Position numbers and translations under genes: made by a program. The notes beneath the pieces were generated by a model. It was not told the origin of the DNA, made no database searches, and saw only the letters and a list, made by a program, of their open reading frames with translations. A DNA stretch of 39,006 nucleotides, from contig CANPZF010000018.1 of the NCBI GenBank assembly GCA_947589015.1, positions 1-39,006 of the forward strand. The letters are read 5' to 3'. Positions 1 to 7,749 of this stretch are shown here, piece by piece (position 1 is the stretch's first letter; each line of letters opens with the position of its first letter). The DNA is from an uncultured Clostridia bacterium. Its GTDB lineage: Bacteria > Bacillota > Clostridia > TANB77 > CAG-508.

Positions 1-82
1 GTTTCAAATTCAAGTTTTTCATTCCTATGTGTGTCTTGCGAGTGAAACGAGAAAGGCATGGATTTTATCCTGTAACACTATA

Positions 83-787
83 TCAATAAAATTGAGAAAC
101 AATCCATTTAACAATTTCAGATTTTATGTACATATATTCTTCCCTATCAAATTGCATATTTGCAATACAGTATCTTCTGTTTTGAATATGTGAGCAAAAC
201 ATACATTCATACAAAGAATTAGCATCTTGTATAAAAAATGAATTACTAATTTTATTAGAACATATTACATTATAACTATTAGAGCAACTATTTGAATCAT
301 CCACTCTAATACAATAGCTTAAATTTGAACTTCTTTGGCAAGCAAGAACATATTCACAATCTGCACTACCATCTGTAAAAATTGTATTTTTACATTTTCT
401 GCAGTCTTGGCTTCTATATACATTTTCTGAGTTATAAACTGTATCACATTTTGAGACATTGATACTTTCATAGTTGCGTTCAGTTGTTGTATAATTAATT
501 TTATCCCAGAGTTTTAAAATTTCATCCAAAGATGCTATTTCCTTTTTAGGTCTCATCCATCCTTTATAATTATCATATTTCATCATATTTTCTTGACTTA
601 TATATTTATTAGAATTAATTGAAGATGCCCATGTTTCTTTTCCATCTACTGCATCTATAACTTTATTTGGTAATTTAATATCAAAAGCAAACTCAGATAA
701 AACTTCATCTATGCTTAACAAACACTTCTGCTCAAAAATTCCCATAAAAATTTCATCTAATATTTGTTTACATTGTTTATCATTCAT
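83..787 (-). CDS. Cysteine-rich protein of unknown function
   Basis: I cannot assign a function. The 234-residue product has a charged, Cys-poor N-terminal half and a C-terminal half (about residues 112-215) with roughly a dozen cysteines in recurring C-x2-C and S-Y-C/S-N-S spacings. It ends in a segment reading CMFCSHIQNRRYC followed by an (F/Y)xxEEY motif. From memory, similar Cys-rich tails occur in uncharacterised zinc-ribbon-like proteins of uncultured bacteria; that is a weak recollection. No signal peptide or membrane segment is visible. The start is supported by AAGGGA about nine bases upstream. It lies 25 bp downstream of the ATPase gene on the same strand, so the two probably form one transcript and may act together. 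Metal binding is an inference from the cysteine pattern. Confidence 0.7.
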   Translation of the reverse strand: MNDKQCKQILDEIFMGIFEQKCLLSIDEVLSEFAFDIKLPNKVIDAVDGKETWASSINSNKYISQENMMKYDNYKGWMRPKKEIASLDEILKLWDKINYTTTERNYESINVSKCDTVYNSENVYRSQDCRKCKNTIFTDGSADCEYVLACQRSSNLSYCIRVDDSNSCSNSYNVICSNKISNSFFIQDANSLYECMFCSHIQNRRYCIANMQFDREEYMYIKSEIVKWIVSQFY

Positions 788-812
788 TTCTAATATTCCC
801 TTTTAATAAAAT

Positions 813-2696
813 TTAATTGTTTTCAAGACTCACCTTTTTCCTCGAAGTTGATTGTTTAGACATCATATTTTTTAGTGTATTTTTTGTATCAATGTCAAAT
901 TTCTTTTTGGATTTATTTTCTTCTATTTTTATTATATTGTTTTTCTTAAATTGATTTTTCTTTCTTGGTACAGGAGTAAAATCAAGTGTTTTACCTTTAA
1001 AAGCTGACAACATTCTCCCCATTTTTCCAATTCTTACAATACATTCCCTGTCATTCAATTCCGATAAAAGCTTCAGTCTTATAACTATTGAATTTCTAAC
1101 AGCAAGTTCCATTTGCATATTTTTTTCTAAAATTATTGCATCCATTTTAGAAACTCTAAAAATAAAGTAATTTACCACATTTGTAAAAATTGCTTTTTGC
1201 AAATTATCGCTAATTTGATCAAAATATTGCCCAGCTAAAATCAAAGATAAATTATATTTTCTTGCTTCTGATAAAAATCTGCCTAATATAGGATTCTCTA
1301 TTATAGATACTTCATCTACTACTAGTATTATATGCTCATCAAATGTGTGTGCTTGAACTAATTGTAGTATCTGTTGCATTGCAAATCCAGCAATTGTTTT
1401 TGTAATATTTAACCCTAATGACATTTGGTCTAATGATAATATTGTAATAAAATTTTTCTCTATTTCATCTCTTATATTTTTTATTGAATTTTCTTCATTC
1501 ATTGCTGGTAATAATTGCATCTCATCTATAAAAGAAATTATAGGCGAAATGGCTTCTTGGTATGACTTTGTTTTTAATTCATTAAAATCTACTCTAAAGA
1601 ATTCTATTATATTGGGTTGAATTTCATCTTCAACCTCTTTTATTATTCTATTTCTATATTCTATCTCAGTTAATAGCTTTCTTAAATTAACTAAATTGAA
1701 GTTTCCTTTTTGTAATAACAAATGTATACTATACCTAAGCACTCTTTCTAATTTTGAATTATATCTATCTGCAATAATATTTTTAAATATTGATATTATT
1801 GATTCTACTTGTGAAATTATATCGTCAGCTGAATTTACAAACAAATTCACACTACTTTCTTCTGTTTTAAAATCAATTACATCTGTATCTTCTAATCCTC
1901 CTATGTCATCTTCTATTGCACTATGTGGATCAATCACAATTACTTTATATTTCATTTTGTTAGATTTATTCTGAGATAATATTTTTATTATAGAACATAT
2001 TAATTTTGACTTACCTGTTCCACTTGCTCCTATGACAATAGAATGTTTGTCAAAATCATAATTTTTATAGTTTAAATATCGTTTATCCTGTAAATATGGA
2101 AATACGTCTGCTTCTAGTATTGCATTTTCTTTATCACTTGTTAATACATTCATTACCTTTTTAGTATCTAGGTATTTAGACTCATTTTTCTGATAGAAAA
2201 ATCGTACATGTTTACCAAAATCAATACTTACAAAATTATATATTCTACTATTCCAAAACAGTTTTCTATTTATAATTTTTCCTTCTCCATTTTCTAAATA
2301 TAAATGAGTTGTTGATAAAAAATCATTATATTTGTAAGGAAAAATCATAATTTTAATATTCTTTATTTTTTCAAATTTTCTTGTCTCAAATTTGTCATAT
2401 ACGTCTAATAGTGTTTTATAATTGCCAGTAAGTATAAATGGTATTCCAAAATTCCATTTTTTTCTTAGATTTATATCTGATTTTCTTATTAAAAAGTCAC
2501 CTAAATCCGCTAATATTGGTGGGAGCATTCGTTTTGTTTCTATAAAATATCTTACATAATTATTTTCTATATGTACCCATAAATTCCAATGTCTAAATAT
2601 TCCATTTATTCTAGACACTTTAAGGATTAGTTTTAACCATTCTTCTCCTTCTATATAGGGAATTGTTGGGTATATTTCGAATATATTACTTCTCAT
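813..2696 (-). CDS. VirD4/TraG/HerA-FtsK-type P-loop ATPase
   Basis: This is a DNA-pumping or helicase-type ATPase of the DUF87/VirD4/TraG class. Walker A is GASGTGKS at about residues 223-230; a Walker B segment, ILVVDEVS, is near residue 460 and is followed by FLSEARKYNLSLILAGQ, the typical switch region of TraG-like proteins. The first ~200 residues are a poorly conserved domain, and I see no N-terminal membrane helices, so a soluble form is likely. I chose the ATG at 2696 because it has an AGAGGT site at good spacing. A TTG further upstream at 2762 lies inside the terminator hairpin of the preceding gene. Partners are the Cys-rich gene downstream. No relaxase or other conjugation gene is nearby, so a full transfer system is not supported; a solitary element or defence helicase is possible. 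Confidence 0.75.
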   Translation of the reverse strand: MRSNIFEIYPTIPYIEGEEWLKLILKVSRINGIFRHWNLWVHIENNYVRYFIETKRMLPPILADLGDFLIRKSDINLRKKWNFGIPFILTGNYKTLLDVYDKFETRKFEKIKNIKIMIFPYKYNDFLSTTHLYLENGEGKIINRKLFWNSRIYNFVSIDFGKHVRFFYQKNESKYLDTKKVMNVLTSDKENAILEADVFPYLQDKRYLNYKNYDFDKHSIVIGASGTGKSKLICSIIKILSQNKSNKMKYKVIVIDPHSAIEDDIGGLEDTDVIDFKTEESSVNLFVNSADDIISQVESIISIFKNIIADRYNSKLERVLRYSIHLLLQKGNFNLVNLRKLLTEIEYRNRIIKEVEDEIQPNIIEFFRVDFNELKTKSYQEAISPIISFIDEMQLLPAMNEENSIKNIRDEIEKNFITILSLDQMSLGLNITKTIAGFAMQQILQLVQAHTFDEHIILVVDEVSIIENPILGRFLSEARKYNLSLILAGQYFDQISDNLQKAIFTNVVNYFIFRVSKMDAIILEKNMQMELAVRNSIVIRLKLLSELNDRECIVRIGKMGRMLSAFKGKTLDFTPVPRKKNQFKKNNIIKIEENKSKKKFDIDTKNTLKNMMSKQSTSRKKVSLENN

Positions 2697-2717
2697 TTTA
2701 TATACCTCTTTTTGAAA

Positions 2718-2723
2718 ATTATA
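2718..2723 (-). promoter_or_regulatory. Extended -10 promoter for the ATPase gene
   Basis: TGGTATAAT on the minus strand, an extended -10 element, lies between the preceding terminator and the AGAGGT ribosome site of the ATPase. No good -35 is visible. It suggests that the ATPase and Cys-rich pair is its own transcription unit. Confidence 0.45.
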
Positions 2724-2742
2724 CCAATCTATATTAATAAAA

Positions 2743-2774
2743 AACTGACTTTTTCTTTTCAAAAAAAGTCAGTT
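2743..2774 (-). terminator. Terminator of the tcdA-araC unit
   Basis: A hairpin with arms AACTGACTTTTT and AAAAAGTCAGTT overlaps the stop codon of the AraC-type gene. On the minus strand it is followed by TTTTTTATTA. The signal is a classic intrinsic terminator and separates this operon from the ATPase gene. Confidence 0.75.
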
Positions 2775-3560
2775 TTCTATTGGTATCAAAAAATCTGTAA
2801 TATCATCATGATAATATTCTAGTTCTGGTATATCTCTAAAATGATATTTTGAAATAGGCAAAAAATCTTGATAAAACATATCAGATGCTTCTTGTATTTC
2901 TTCTGTTTTCTGTGATTTTATTCTTATCATAATCCATTTACTTTTCGGGATTTTTTTTGTCTCTAAATCATTCATCTTTTTATCATACATTATCCAATAT
3001 GCCTTTACAAAACGTCTACCTTTGTCTTTATATTCTATCATTCCATATAGTGGTTCACCATATTTTTCAGCCATTTCTTTATAGAATTTTGGAGCTAAAT
3101 TTTTTATTTTCGCATTATTAGTATTTTTATATTTTCCATATAAAGTCATTTGCTCTCTTTCAATAATCATATATTCAACTTTCTTAGCCTGTTCATTTAT
3201 TTCTCTAAAATATAATTTGGTATATATTTTTAGCTTCTCAGGGTTCTTTTTTACATTGCTTGGTTTTATTCCATGAAATTTTTCAAATGCTCTTGAAAAT
3301 GAAGTAGCATTCTCATATTGATATCTTAGTGCTATATCTATTATTTTTTCATTATTCAAATATAATTCCTGACCTGCATTTGAAAGCCTTCTGTTTCTTA
3401 TATATTCAGTAAGTGTTATATTACACATTATTGAAAATATCTTTTGAAAAGTATATTCATTTATTCCTATCATTTTAGCTAATTCTTTATAATCAATTTT
3501 TTCTTCTAAGTGATTTTCAATGTATTCTATTATTTTATTTAATTCTAAATAAATGTTCAT
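2769..3560 (-). CDS. AraC-family regulator with GyrI-like effector domain
   Basis: The 263-residue protein has an N-terminal pair of AraC helix-turn-helix motifs (about residues 8-106, including the conserved region around YENATSFSRAFEKFHGIKPS). A C-terminal GyrI-like/Rob-type effector-binding domain follows (about residues 125-260). Family members bind small, often aromatic or cationic compounds and activate efflux or detoxification genes. Start ATG at 3560 has a GAGGA site inside the end of tcdA; the two genes are separated by only two bases and are surely cotranscribed. The target genes are not evident; the neighbouring MATE transporter is a reasonable guess but only a guess. Confidence 0.85.
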   Translation of the reverse strand: MNIYLELNKIIEYIENHLEEKIDYKELAKMIGINEYTFQKIFSIMCNITLTEYIRNRRLSNAGQELYLNNEKIIDIALRYQYENATSFSRAFEKFHGIKPSNVKKNPEKLKIYTKLYFREINEQAKKVEYMIIEREQMTLYGKYKNTNNAKIKNLAPKFYKEMAEKYGEPLYGMIEYKDKGRRFVKAYWIMYDKKMNDLETKKIPKSKWIMIRIKSQKTEEIQEASDMFYQDFLPISKYHFRDIPELEYYHDDITDFLIPIEN

Positions 3561-3562
3561 AT

Positions 3563-4321
3563 TTATATTCCTCTATTTAATAAGTCCTTTATTACTTCTC
3601 CTGCTACGATTAAGCCTGCTACTGATGGCACAAATGATATGCTTCCTGGTACCTGATTTCTATCTGTACATTTTCTTTTTGTTCCTGGAGGACATATACA
3701 ACATGTTTTACAGCTGGACTCTATAGTCTCATTAGGCTTAATTGGTTCTTCTTTTGAATAAACTACTTTAAGTTCTTTAATTCCTCTAATTTTTAACTCT
3801 TTTCTCATAACTTTAGCTAAAGGACATACACTAGTTTTATAAATATCTGTTATTTCAAATTTAGTTGGGTCTAATTTATTTCCTGTTCCCATACATGATA
3901 TAATAGGTATATTTAGTTTATTTGCTCTTATAACTAATTCTATTTTAGCAGTCACTGTATCTACTGCATCTACTATATAATCAACTGTATCATCTAATAT
4001 TTCCTTACTGTCTGGCATAAAAAATTCTTCATATATTTTTACATTCGCATTTGGATTAATATCTAGTATTCTTTCTTTGGCAACTTCTACTTTGAGTTTT
4101 CCAACTGTTTTACGAGTAGCAATCAACTGTCTATTTAAATTAGTTAGACAAACTTTATCATCATCAACTAATACAAAATTTCCTATTCCTACTCTTACCA
4201 AACCTTCAACAACAAAAGAACCTACTCCTCCAATTCCAAATACTGCGACTTTTGCGTTTTCTAATTTCTTTATTCCTTCTTTTCCTATTAATAGTTCTGT
4301 TCTTGAAAATTGATTTAACAT
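3563..4321 (-). CDS. tcdA: tRNA threonylcarbamoyladenosine dehydratase
   Basis: A ThiF/E1-like ATP-dependent enzyme of the TcdA (CsdL/YgdL) subfamily, which cyclises t6A at position 37 of ANN-decoding tRNAs to ct6A. Visible features are the nucleotide-binding glycine loop GIGGVGS at residues 29-35, the DxDxVxxxNxNRQ stretch just after it (VDDDKVCLTNLNRQ), and a C-terminal cysteine cluster CKTCCICPPG typical of this subfamily. The length of 252 is normal. It is the first gene of a tight pair with the AraC-type regulator downstream. An alternative reading as a MoeB/HesA sulfur-carrier activator is less likely because of the C-terminal region and length. Confidence 0.88.
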   Translation of the reverse strand: MLNQFSRTELLIGKEGIKKLENAKVAVFGIGGVGSFVVEGLVRVGIGNFVLVDDDKVCLTNLNRQLIATRKTVGKLKVEVAKERILDINPNANVKIYEEFFMPDSKEILDDTVDYIVDAVDTVTAKIELVIRANKLNIPIISCMGTGNKLDPTKFEITDIYKTSVCPLAKVMRKELKIRGIKELKVVYSKEEPIKPNETIESSCKTCCICPPGTKRKCTDRNQVPGSISFVPSVAGLIVAGEVIKDLLNRGI

Positions 4322-4376
4322 TGACTGTTTCCTTTCTTTCTTAACTTTTTATCGTAATTGCTATTTAATTGAGGTC

Positions 4377-4428
4377 ATTATACTATAAAAGCAAGAAATA
4401 ATCAAATTTCTTGCTTCTATAGTATAAT
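4377..4428 (-). terminator. Terminator after the first MATE-kinase gene
   Basis: A long inverted repeat with core arms AAGCAAGAAAT and ATTTCTTGCTT, extended outward by ATTATACTATA and TATAGTATAAT, directly abuts the stop codon of the MATE fusion. On the minus strand the core is followed by TTTTATAG. It should separate this gene from tcdA. Confidence 0.65.
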
Positions 4429-6407
4429 TATCTTTGCATATTTTTTACATATTCACATATAACATCAGCTGTCTTTTCTGCTCCTATAGATGAATTGATA
4501 CACAAATCATAATTATCAAGTTTTCCCCAATCTTTTCCTGCGACCATTTTATAATAACTCGCTCTTGCTTTGTCTGATTTTTCTAAGTTTTTAATAGCAT
4601 CTTTTTTGGAATCTTTATACATTTCCATAATTTTACAAGCTCTATAATCTTTTGATGCATAAATAAATACTCTTAATAAATTTTTGTTTTCTCTTAATAC
4701 ATAATCTGATGCTCTACCAACAATAACACAAGATCCATTTTCAGCAATCATTTTTATTACTTTTTCTTGTGCTTGAATTGCATATTGGATTGGTGACGTA
4801 CTCATATATAAGTTATATAATACATCTGAATTATAATTTATATCAGATACAAATTCTTTATCAAGACCACTTTCTTTTGCTGCTAAAGCTGTCATCTCTT
4901 TGTAATAATAAGGAATATTTAGTTTTTTAGAAACTAGTTCTCCAATATACTTTCCTTGACTACCATGTTCACGACTAATAGTAATAATAATTCCTTTCTT
5001 TGAAGGTTTAATAACAGTTTCAGTATCATTTTCTTTTACTTTTTCATTTTTTAGTTTTCTGAAAAACATTGTAATCAATGTAGCTGTTATTACCATTCCT
5101 ATTGCATCTGCTATTGGGGCTGCCCACAAGGCGCCTTGTACTCCTAAAAAGTTAGGTAATATAATAACAAGTGGAACAAAACATATAATATCTCTTGTAA
5201 GTGATACTATAGCTGATTTTAATGGATTTCCTACTGCTTGGAAAAATATAGATGACATTTTTATAGTACAAGTAAATGTAATAAGCATTAAGAAAATTTT
5301 AAATGTCATTACTGCAAATTCCATATATAATTCTGATTCTGTACCAAATATTTTAATAACATTTTGTGGCCATACTTCAAATATTAATGTGCTAATAGCT
5401 CCTATAATAATTGTAGCTAACAGTACCATTCTAAATACTTTTCTAACTCTATCGTATTTTTTAGCACCATAGTTATATCCTAAAATTGGTTGAGCTCCTA
5501 AAATAATACCTACAACAATGTTTATAACTATTGTAAAAACTTTCATACAAATACCTATTACAGCAATAGGTATATCTACACCATATTTTGACATAGCCCC
5601 ATATTTAGATAGCATGATATTACAAACTAAAGATATCACCACAATGGACATTTGAGTTATAAATGTTGATACTCCCAATTTTATAACATTGTTAAATAAT
5701 TTAATATCCATTTTAAAACTATCTAGACATAATTTAAATGTTTTCGTTCTAAAGAAATATATTTCTGAAATAATAAATGTTAAAATTTGACCTATTATTG
5801 TGGCCCATGCTGCACCTTTTATTCCCCATTTAAGTCCAAATATGAAAACTGGATCTAATATAATATTGGTAACAGCCCCCATAAGTGTAGCAATCATTGA
5901 AAATGCTGGAGCTCCATCTGCTCTAATAATAGCACTCATAGTATTTCCCAACATATAAATCGGAATAGCCGATAAAATAATAACGAAGTAGTCTTTCGCA
6001 AGTCCTATTGTTTCATTAGATGCTCCAAATAAAAATAATAATTTTTCCATAAAAATAAAGCCTAGTATTACAAATATAATGCTAATAATAAAAGTAATAA
6101 AGATGCTATTACCTACTGCTTTATGTGCATTTTTTGTATCTTTTCTTCCTTGACACAAAGATAAAAATGCTGCTGCCCCATCTCCAAAGCACCACGCAAA
6201 TGCAACAGAAATAATAGTAATTGGAAATACTATTGTTGTTGCTGCATTTCCTAAGTAACCTAATTCACTATTTCCTATGAATATTTGATCTACTATATTG
6301 TATAAAGATGTAATTAAAAGTGATAAAATACACGGAATAGAGAATTTTAGTAATAATTTTGAAATTTTTTCTTCACCTAGATATTTATTGTCTTCTTGAT
6401 TTTCCAT
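4428..6407 (-). CDS. MATE-family transporter fused to cytidylate-kinase-like domain (copy 1)
   Basis: Residues ~1-450 form a 12-helix MATE/DinF-type exporter (family motif region beginning KLLLKFSIPCILSLL, later GAQPILGYNYGAKKYDRV). Residues ~465-659 are a cytidylate-kinase-like P-loop domain (PF13189-type) starting IITISREHGSQGKYIGE and containing VIVGRASDYVL. MATE proteins use H+ or Na+ gradients to export drugs or metabolites. The role of the fused domain is unknown; it could bind a nucleotide to gate transport or act on the substrate. The start has a strong GGAGG site. The gene is apparently monocistronic, with a terminator immediately after it. A paralogue with the same domain order lies at the right end of the window. 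Confidence 0.88.
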   Translation of the reverse strand: MENQEDNKYLGEEKISKLLLKFSIPCILSLLITSLYNIVDQIFIGNSELGYLGNAATTIVFPITIISVAFAWCFGDGAAAFLSLCQGRKDTKNAHKAVGNSIFITFIISIIFVILGFIFMEKLLFLFGASNETIGLAKDYFVIILSAIPIYMLGNTMSAIIRADGAPAFSMIATLMGAVTNIILDPVFIFGLKWGIKGAAWATIIGQILTFIISEIYFFRTKTFKLCLDSFKMDIKLFNNVIKLGVSTFITQMSIVVISLVCNIMLSKYGAMSKYGVDIPIAVIGICMKVFTIVINIVVGIILGAQPILGYNYGAKKYDRVRKVFRMVLLATIIIGAISTLIFEVWPQNVIKIFGTESELYMEFAVMTFKIFLMLITFTCTIKMSSIFFQAVGNPLKSAIVSLTRDIICFVPLVIILPNFLGVQGALWAAPIADAIGMVITATLITMFFRKLKNEKVKENDTETVIKPSKKGIIITISREHGSQGKYIGELVSKKLNIPYYYKEMTALAAKESGLDKEFVSDINYNSDVLYNLYMSTSPIQYAIQAQEKVIKMIAENGSCVIVGRASDYVLRENKNLLRVFIYASKDYRACKIMEMYKDSKKDAIKNLEKSDKARASYYKMVAGKDWGKLDNYDLCINSSIGAEKTADVICEYVKNMQR

Positions 6408-6495
6408 TTGTTTCCTCCTATTTTTTTATTTTTGTCTTTCGCTATATTTTTGCTTTAAAATATGGGGATTTTATTTATAAAGGCAAAAAAACAAA

Positions 6496-6521
6496 CGTAT
6501 AATTTCGCCAGAAATTATACG
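6496..6521 (-). terminator. Terminator of the Bce-type operon
   Basis: Perfect 11-bp stem CGTATAATTTC/GAAATTATACG with a 4-base loop, followed on the minus strand by TTTGTTTTTTT. It lies about 90 bp after the last gene of the operon. The surrounding 6408-6608 interval otherwise holds only T-rich sequence with two TTTGAAAATTTTTT copies and no gene. Confidence 0.75.
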
Positions 6522-6608
6522 CTTTTAAGCTGTTTCGACTATGTAATTATATATTTTTTTGAAAATTTTTTCAAGAATAATTTTGAAAATTTTTTTATTT
6601 TTTATAAT

Positions 6609-7232
6609 CTAATCTCCAAATGCCCTACCTGCAATTATCAAACCTGTTGTTACATCAACATAAACAGTAACTCCACAGCCCATATTATTTTGTCTTTGTA
6701 TTGCATAACAATTTCTTTTTATTTTATTATAAGTTTCGTCTCTTTGAGAATAATATCTTGTAAAGTAATTATTTGCAAAAACTTCTTCTATTTGTACTGT
6801 TTCTGAATTAATGTCTTCAGTTCCTTCTGAAGCAATTCTCATTTTTGATTCTTCAAATCCTTTTTGAGCAATGTCTCTAGCTTTTTTCTCTGTAATTTTT
6901 ATATCATTATTATCTGGTGTATAATTTTCAAAATCTGTTAAAAATATTGTATTGTCTAAATTATTAATTGCATCATAATATGGATCATTTTCAAGATTTT
7001 TCTGTTCTTTTGCTTCGTTAACAAATTCTGCTATTTCATTAATCTTTGATTCAATACTAGAAATATTTCCTCCTTGTTCTGATACATTATCCTGTAATTC
7101 TTTATAACTATATTTTAAATAGGATATTTCTTTCTTTAAATTATAATTACTATATAACAAACTTCCAAAAATTATTAAATCTACTATTATTGCTATTATA
7201 ATAATTATTTTTAACATTTTTTCTTTATTCAT
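6609..7232 (-). CDS. Membrane-anchored coiled-coil protein, last gene of Bce-type operon
   Basis: Not recognised at family level. The ~207-residue protein has one N-terminal membrane helix (about residues 6-28, Ile-rich), then a predicted coiled coil (about 33-75, heptad-like Leu/Ile spacing), then an acidic linker. Its C-terminal ~100 residues end in VTVYVDVTTGLIIAGRAFGD, resembling a PepSY-like fold. It would be displayed outside the cell. I take the ATG at 7232 (AGAGGT ten bases upstream) over the GTG two codons earlier, which sits on top of that site. It follows the 160-residue membrane protein by 30 bp, so it belongs to the Bce-type operon. It may modulate the sensor or permease; that is inference. 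Confidence 0.65.
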   Translation of the reverse strand: MNKEKMLKIIIIIAIIVDLIIFGSLLYSNYNLKKEISYLKYSYKELQDNVSEQGGNISSIESKINEIAEFVNEAKEQKNLENDPYYDAINNLDNTIFLTDFENYTPDNNDIKITEKKARDIAQKGFEESKMRIASEGTEDINSETVQIEEVFANNYFTRYYSQRDETYNKIKRNCYAIQRQNNMGCGVTVYVDVTTGLIIAGRAFGD

Positions 7233-7262
7233 TTTCACACTTACCTCTTTCTAAAATACAAA

Positions 7263-7745
7263 TTATTCTATTTTTACTTGTAAATCTCCTTTAAAATTAT
7301 CTAATTCTACTACTAAATAATAGCTTATCCCTTCAATATAAATAATATCGTTATATTCTCCTGTTTCTTCTAAAATTGTAATATCATTTTCTCCCATTCT
7401 ATTAATTATTTTTATGTTTCCATTTTCCTTTTTTAATTTAATTTGTACATTTATATGTTCTCCATTTTCTCTGCTTAATGCGGTACCTCCAAATAATATT
7501 TCATCTCCAGTATAATTATCATAATTAGCACTATATGTACCAACGTAGTGATCTATACCATATTCCCTTTTGCCTTTCAATTTTTTATCATTTGTTAATA
7601 TATCATCTCCAAGAAATCTAATAATTGTACCATAAATATTAAGCATAGTATTTATAGGATTTTCTGCTACTTTAAATATAGTAGTTCCAATTATTATAAT
7701 TATGCTAACTATTACAATCAATATCCATTTAGAAAATCCTAACAT
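7263..7745 (-). CDS. Small membrane-anchored extracytoplasmic protein in Bce-type operon
   Basis: The 160-residue product has a single strongly hydrophobic segment near the N-terminus (about residues 7-25) and an outward-facing, beta-rich domain with no motif I recognise. ATG at 7745 is chosen because AGAGGAGGA lies seven to ten bases upstream and overlaps the end of the permease gene; an earlier in-frame start would lie inside that gene. The near-zero gap implies translational coupling with the permease, so the protein probably serves the transporter or its sensing complex. Function unknown. Confidence 0.7.
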   Translation of the reverse strand: MLGFSKWILIVIVSIIIIIGTTIFKVAENPINTMLNIYGTIIRFLGDDILTNDKKLKGKREYGIDHYVGTYSANYDNYTGDEILFGGTALSRENGEHINVQIKLKKENGNIKIINRMGENDITILEETGEYNDIIYIEGISYYLVVELDNFKGDLQVKIE

Positions 7746-7749
7746 TTTA

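Noticed and set aside
1..82. A gene start at 22 on the minus strand (AGGA directly before ATG)
   Set aside because: Only seven codons are in the window and the spacing is too short to support it; the rest of the stretch shows nothing.
2697..2762. TTG start extending the ATPase by 22 residues
   Set aside because: It lies inside the preceding terminator and has no ribosome site; ATG 2696 has AGAGGT.
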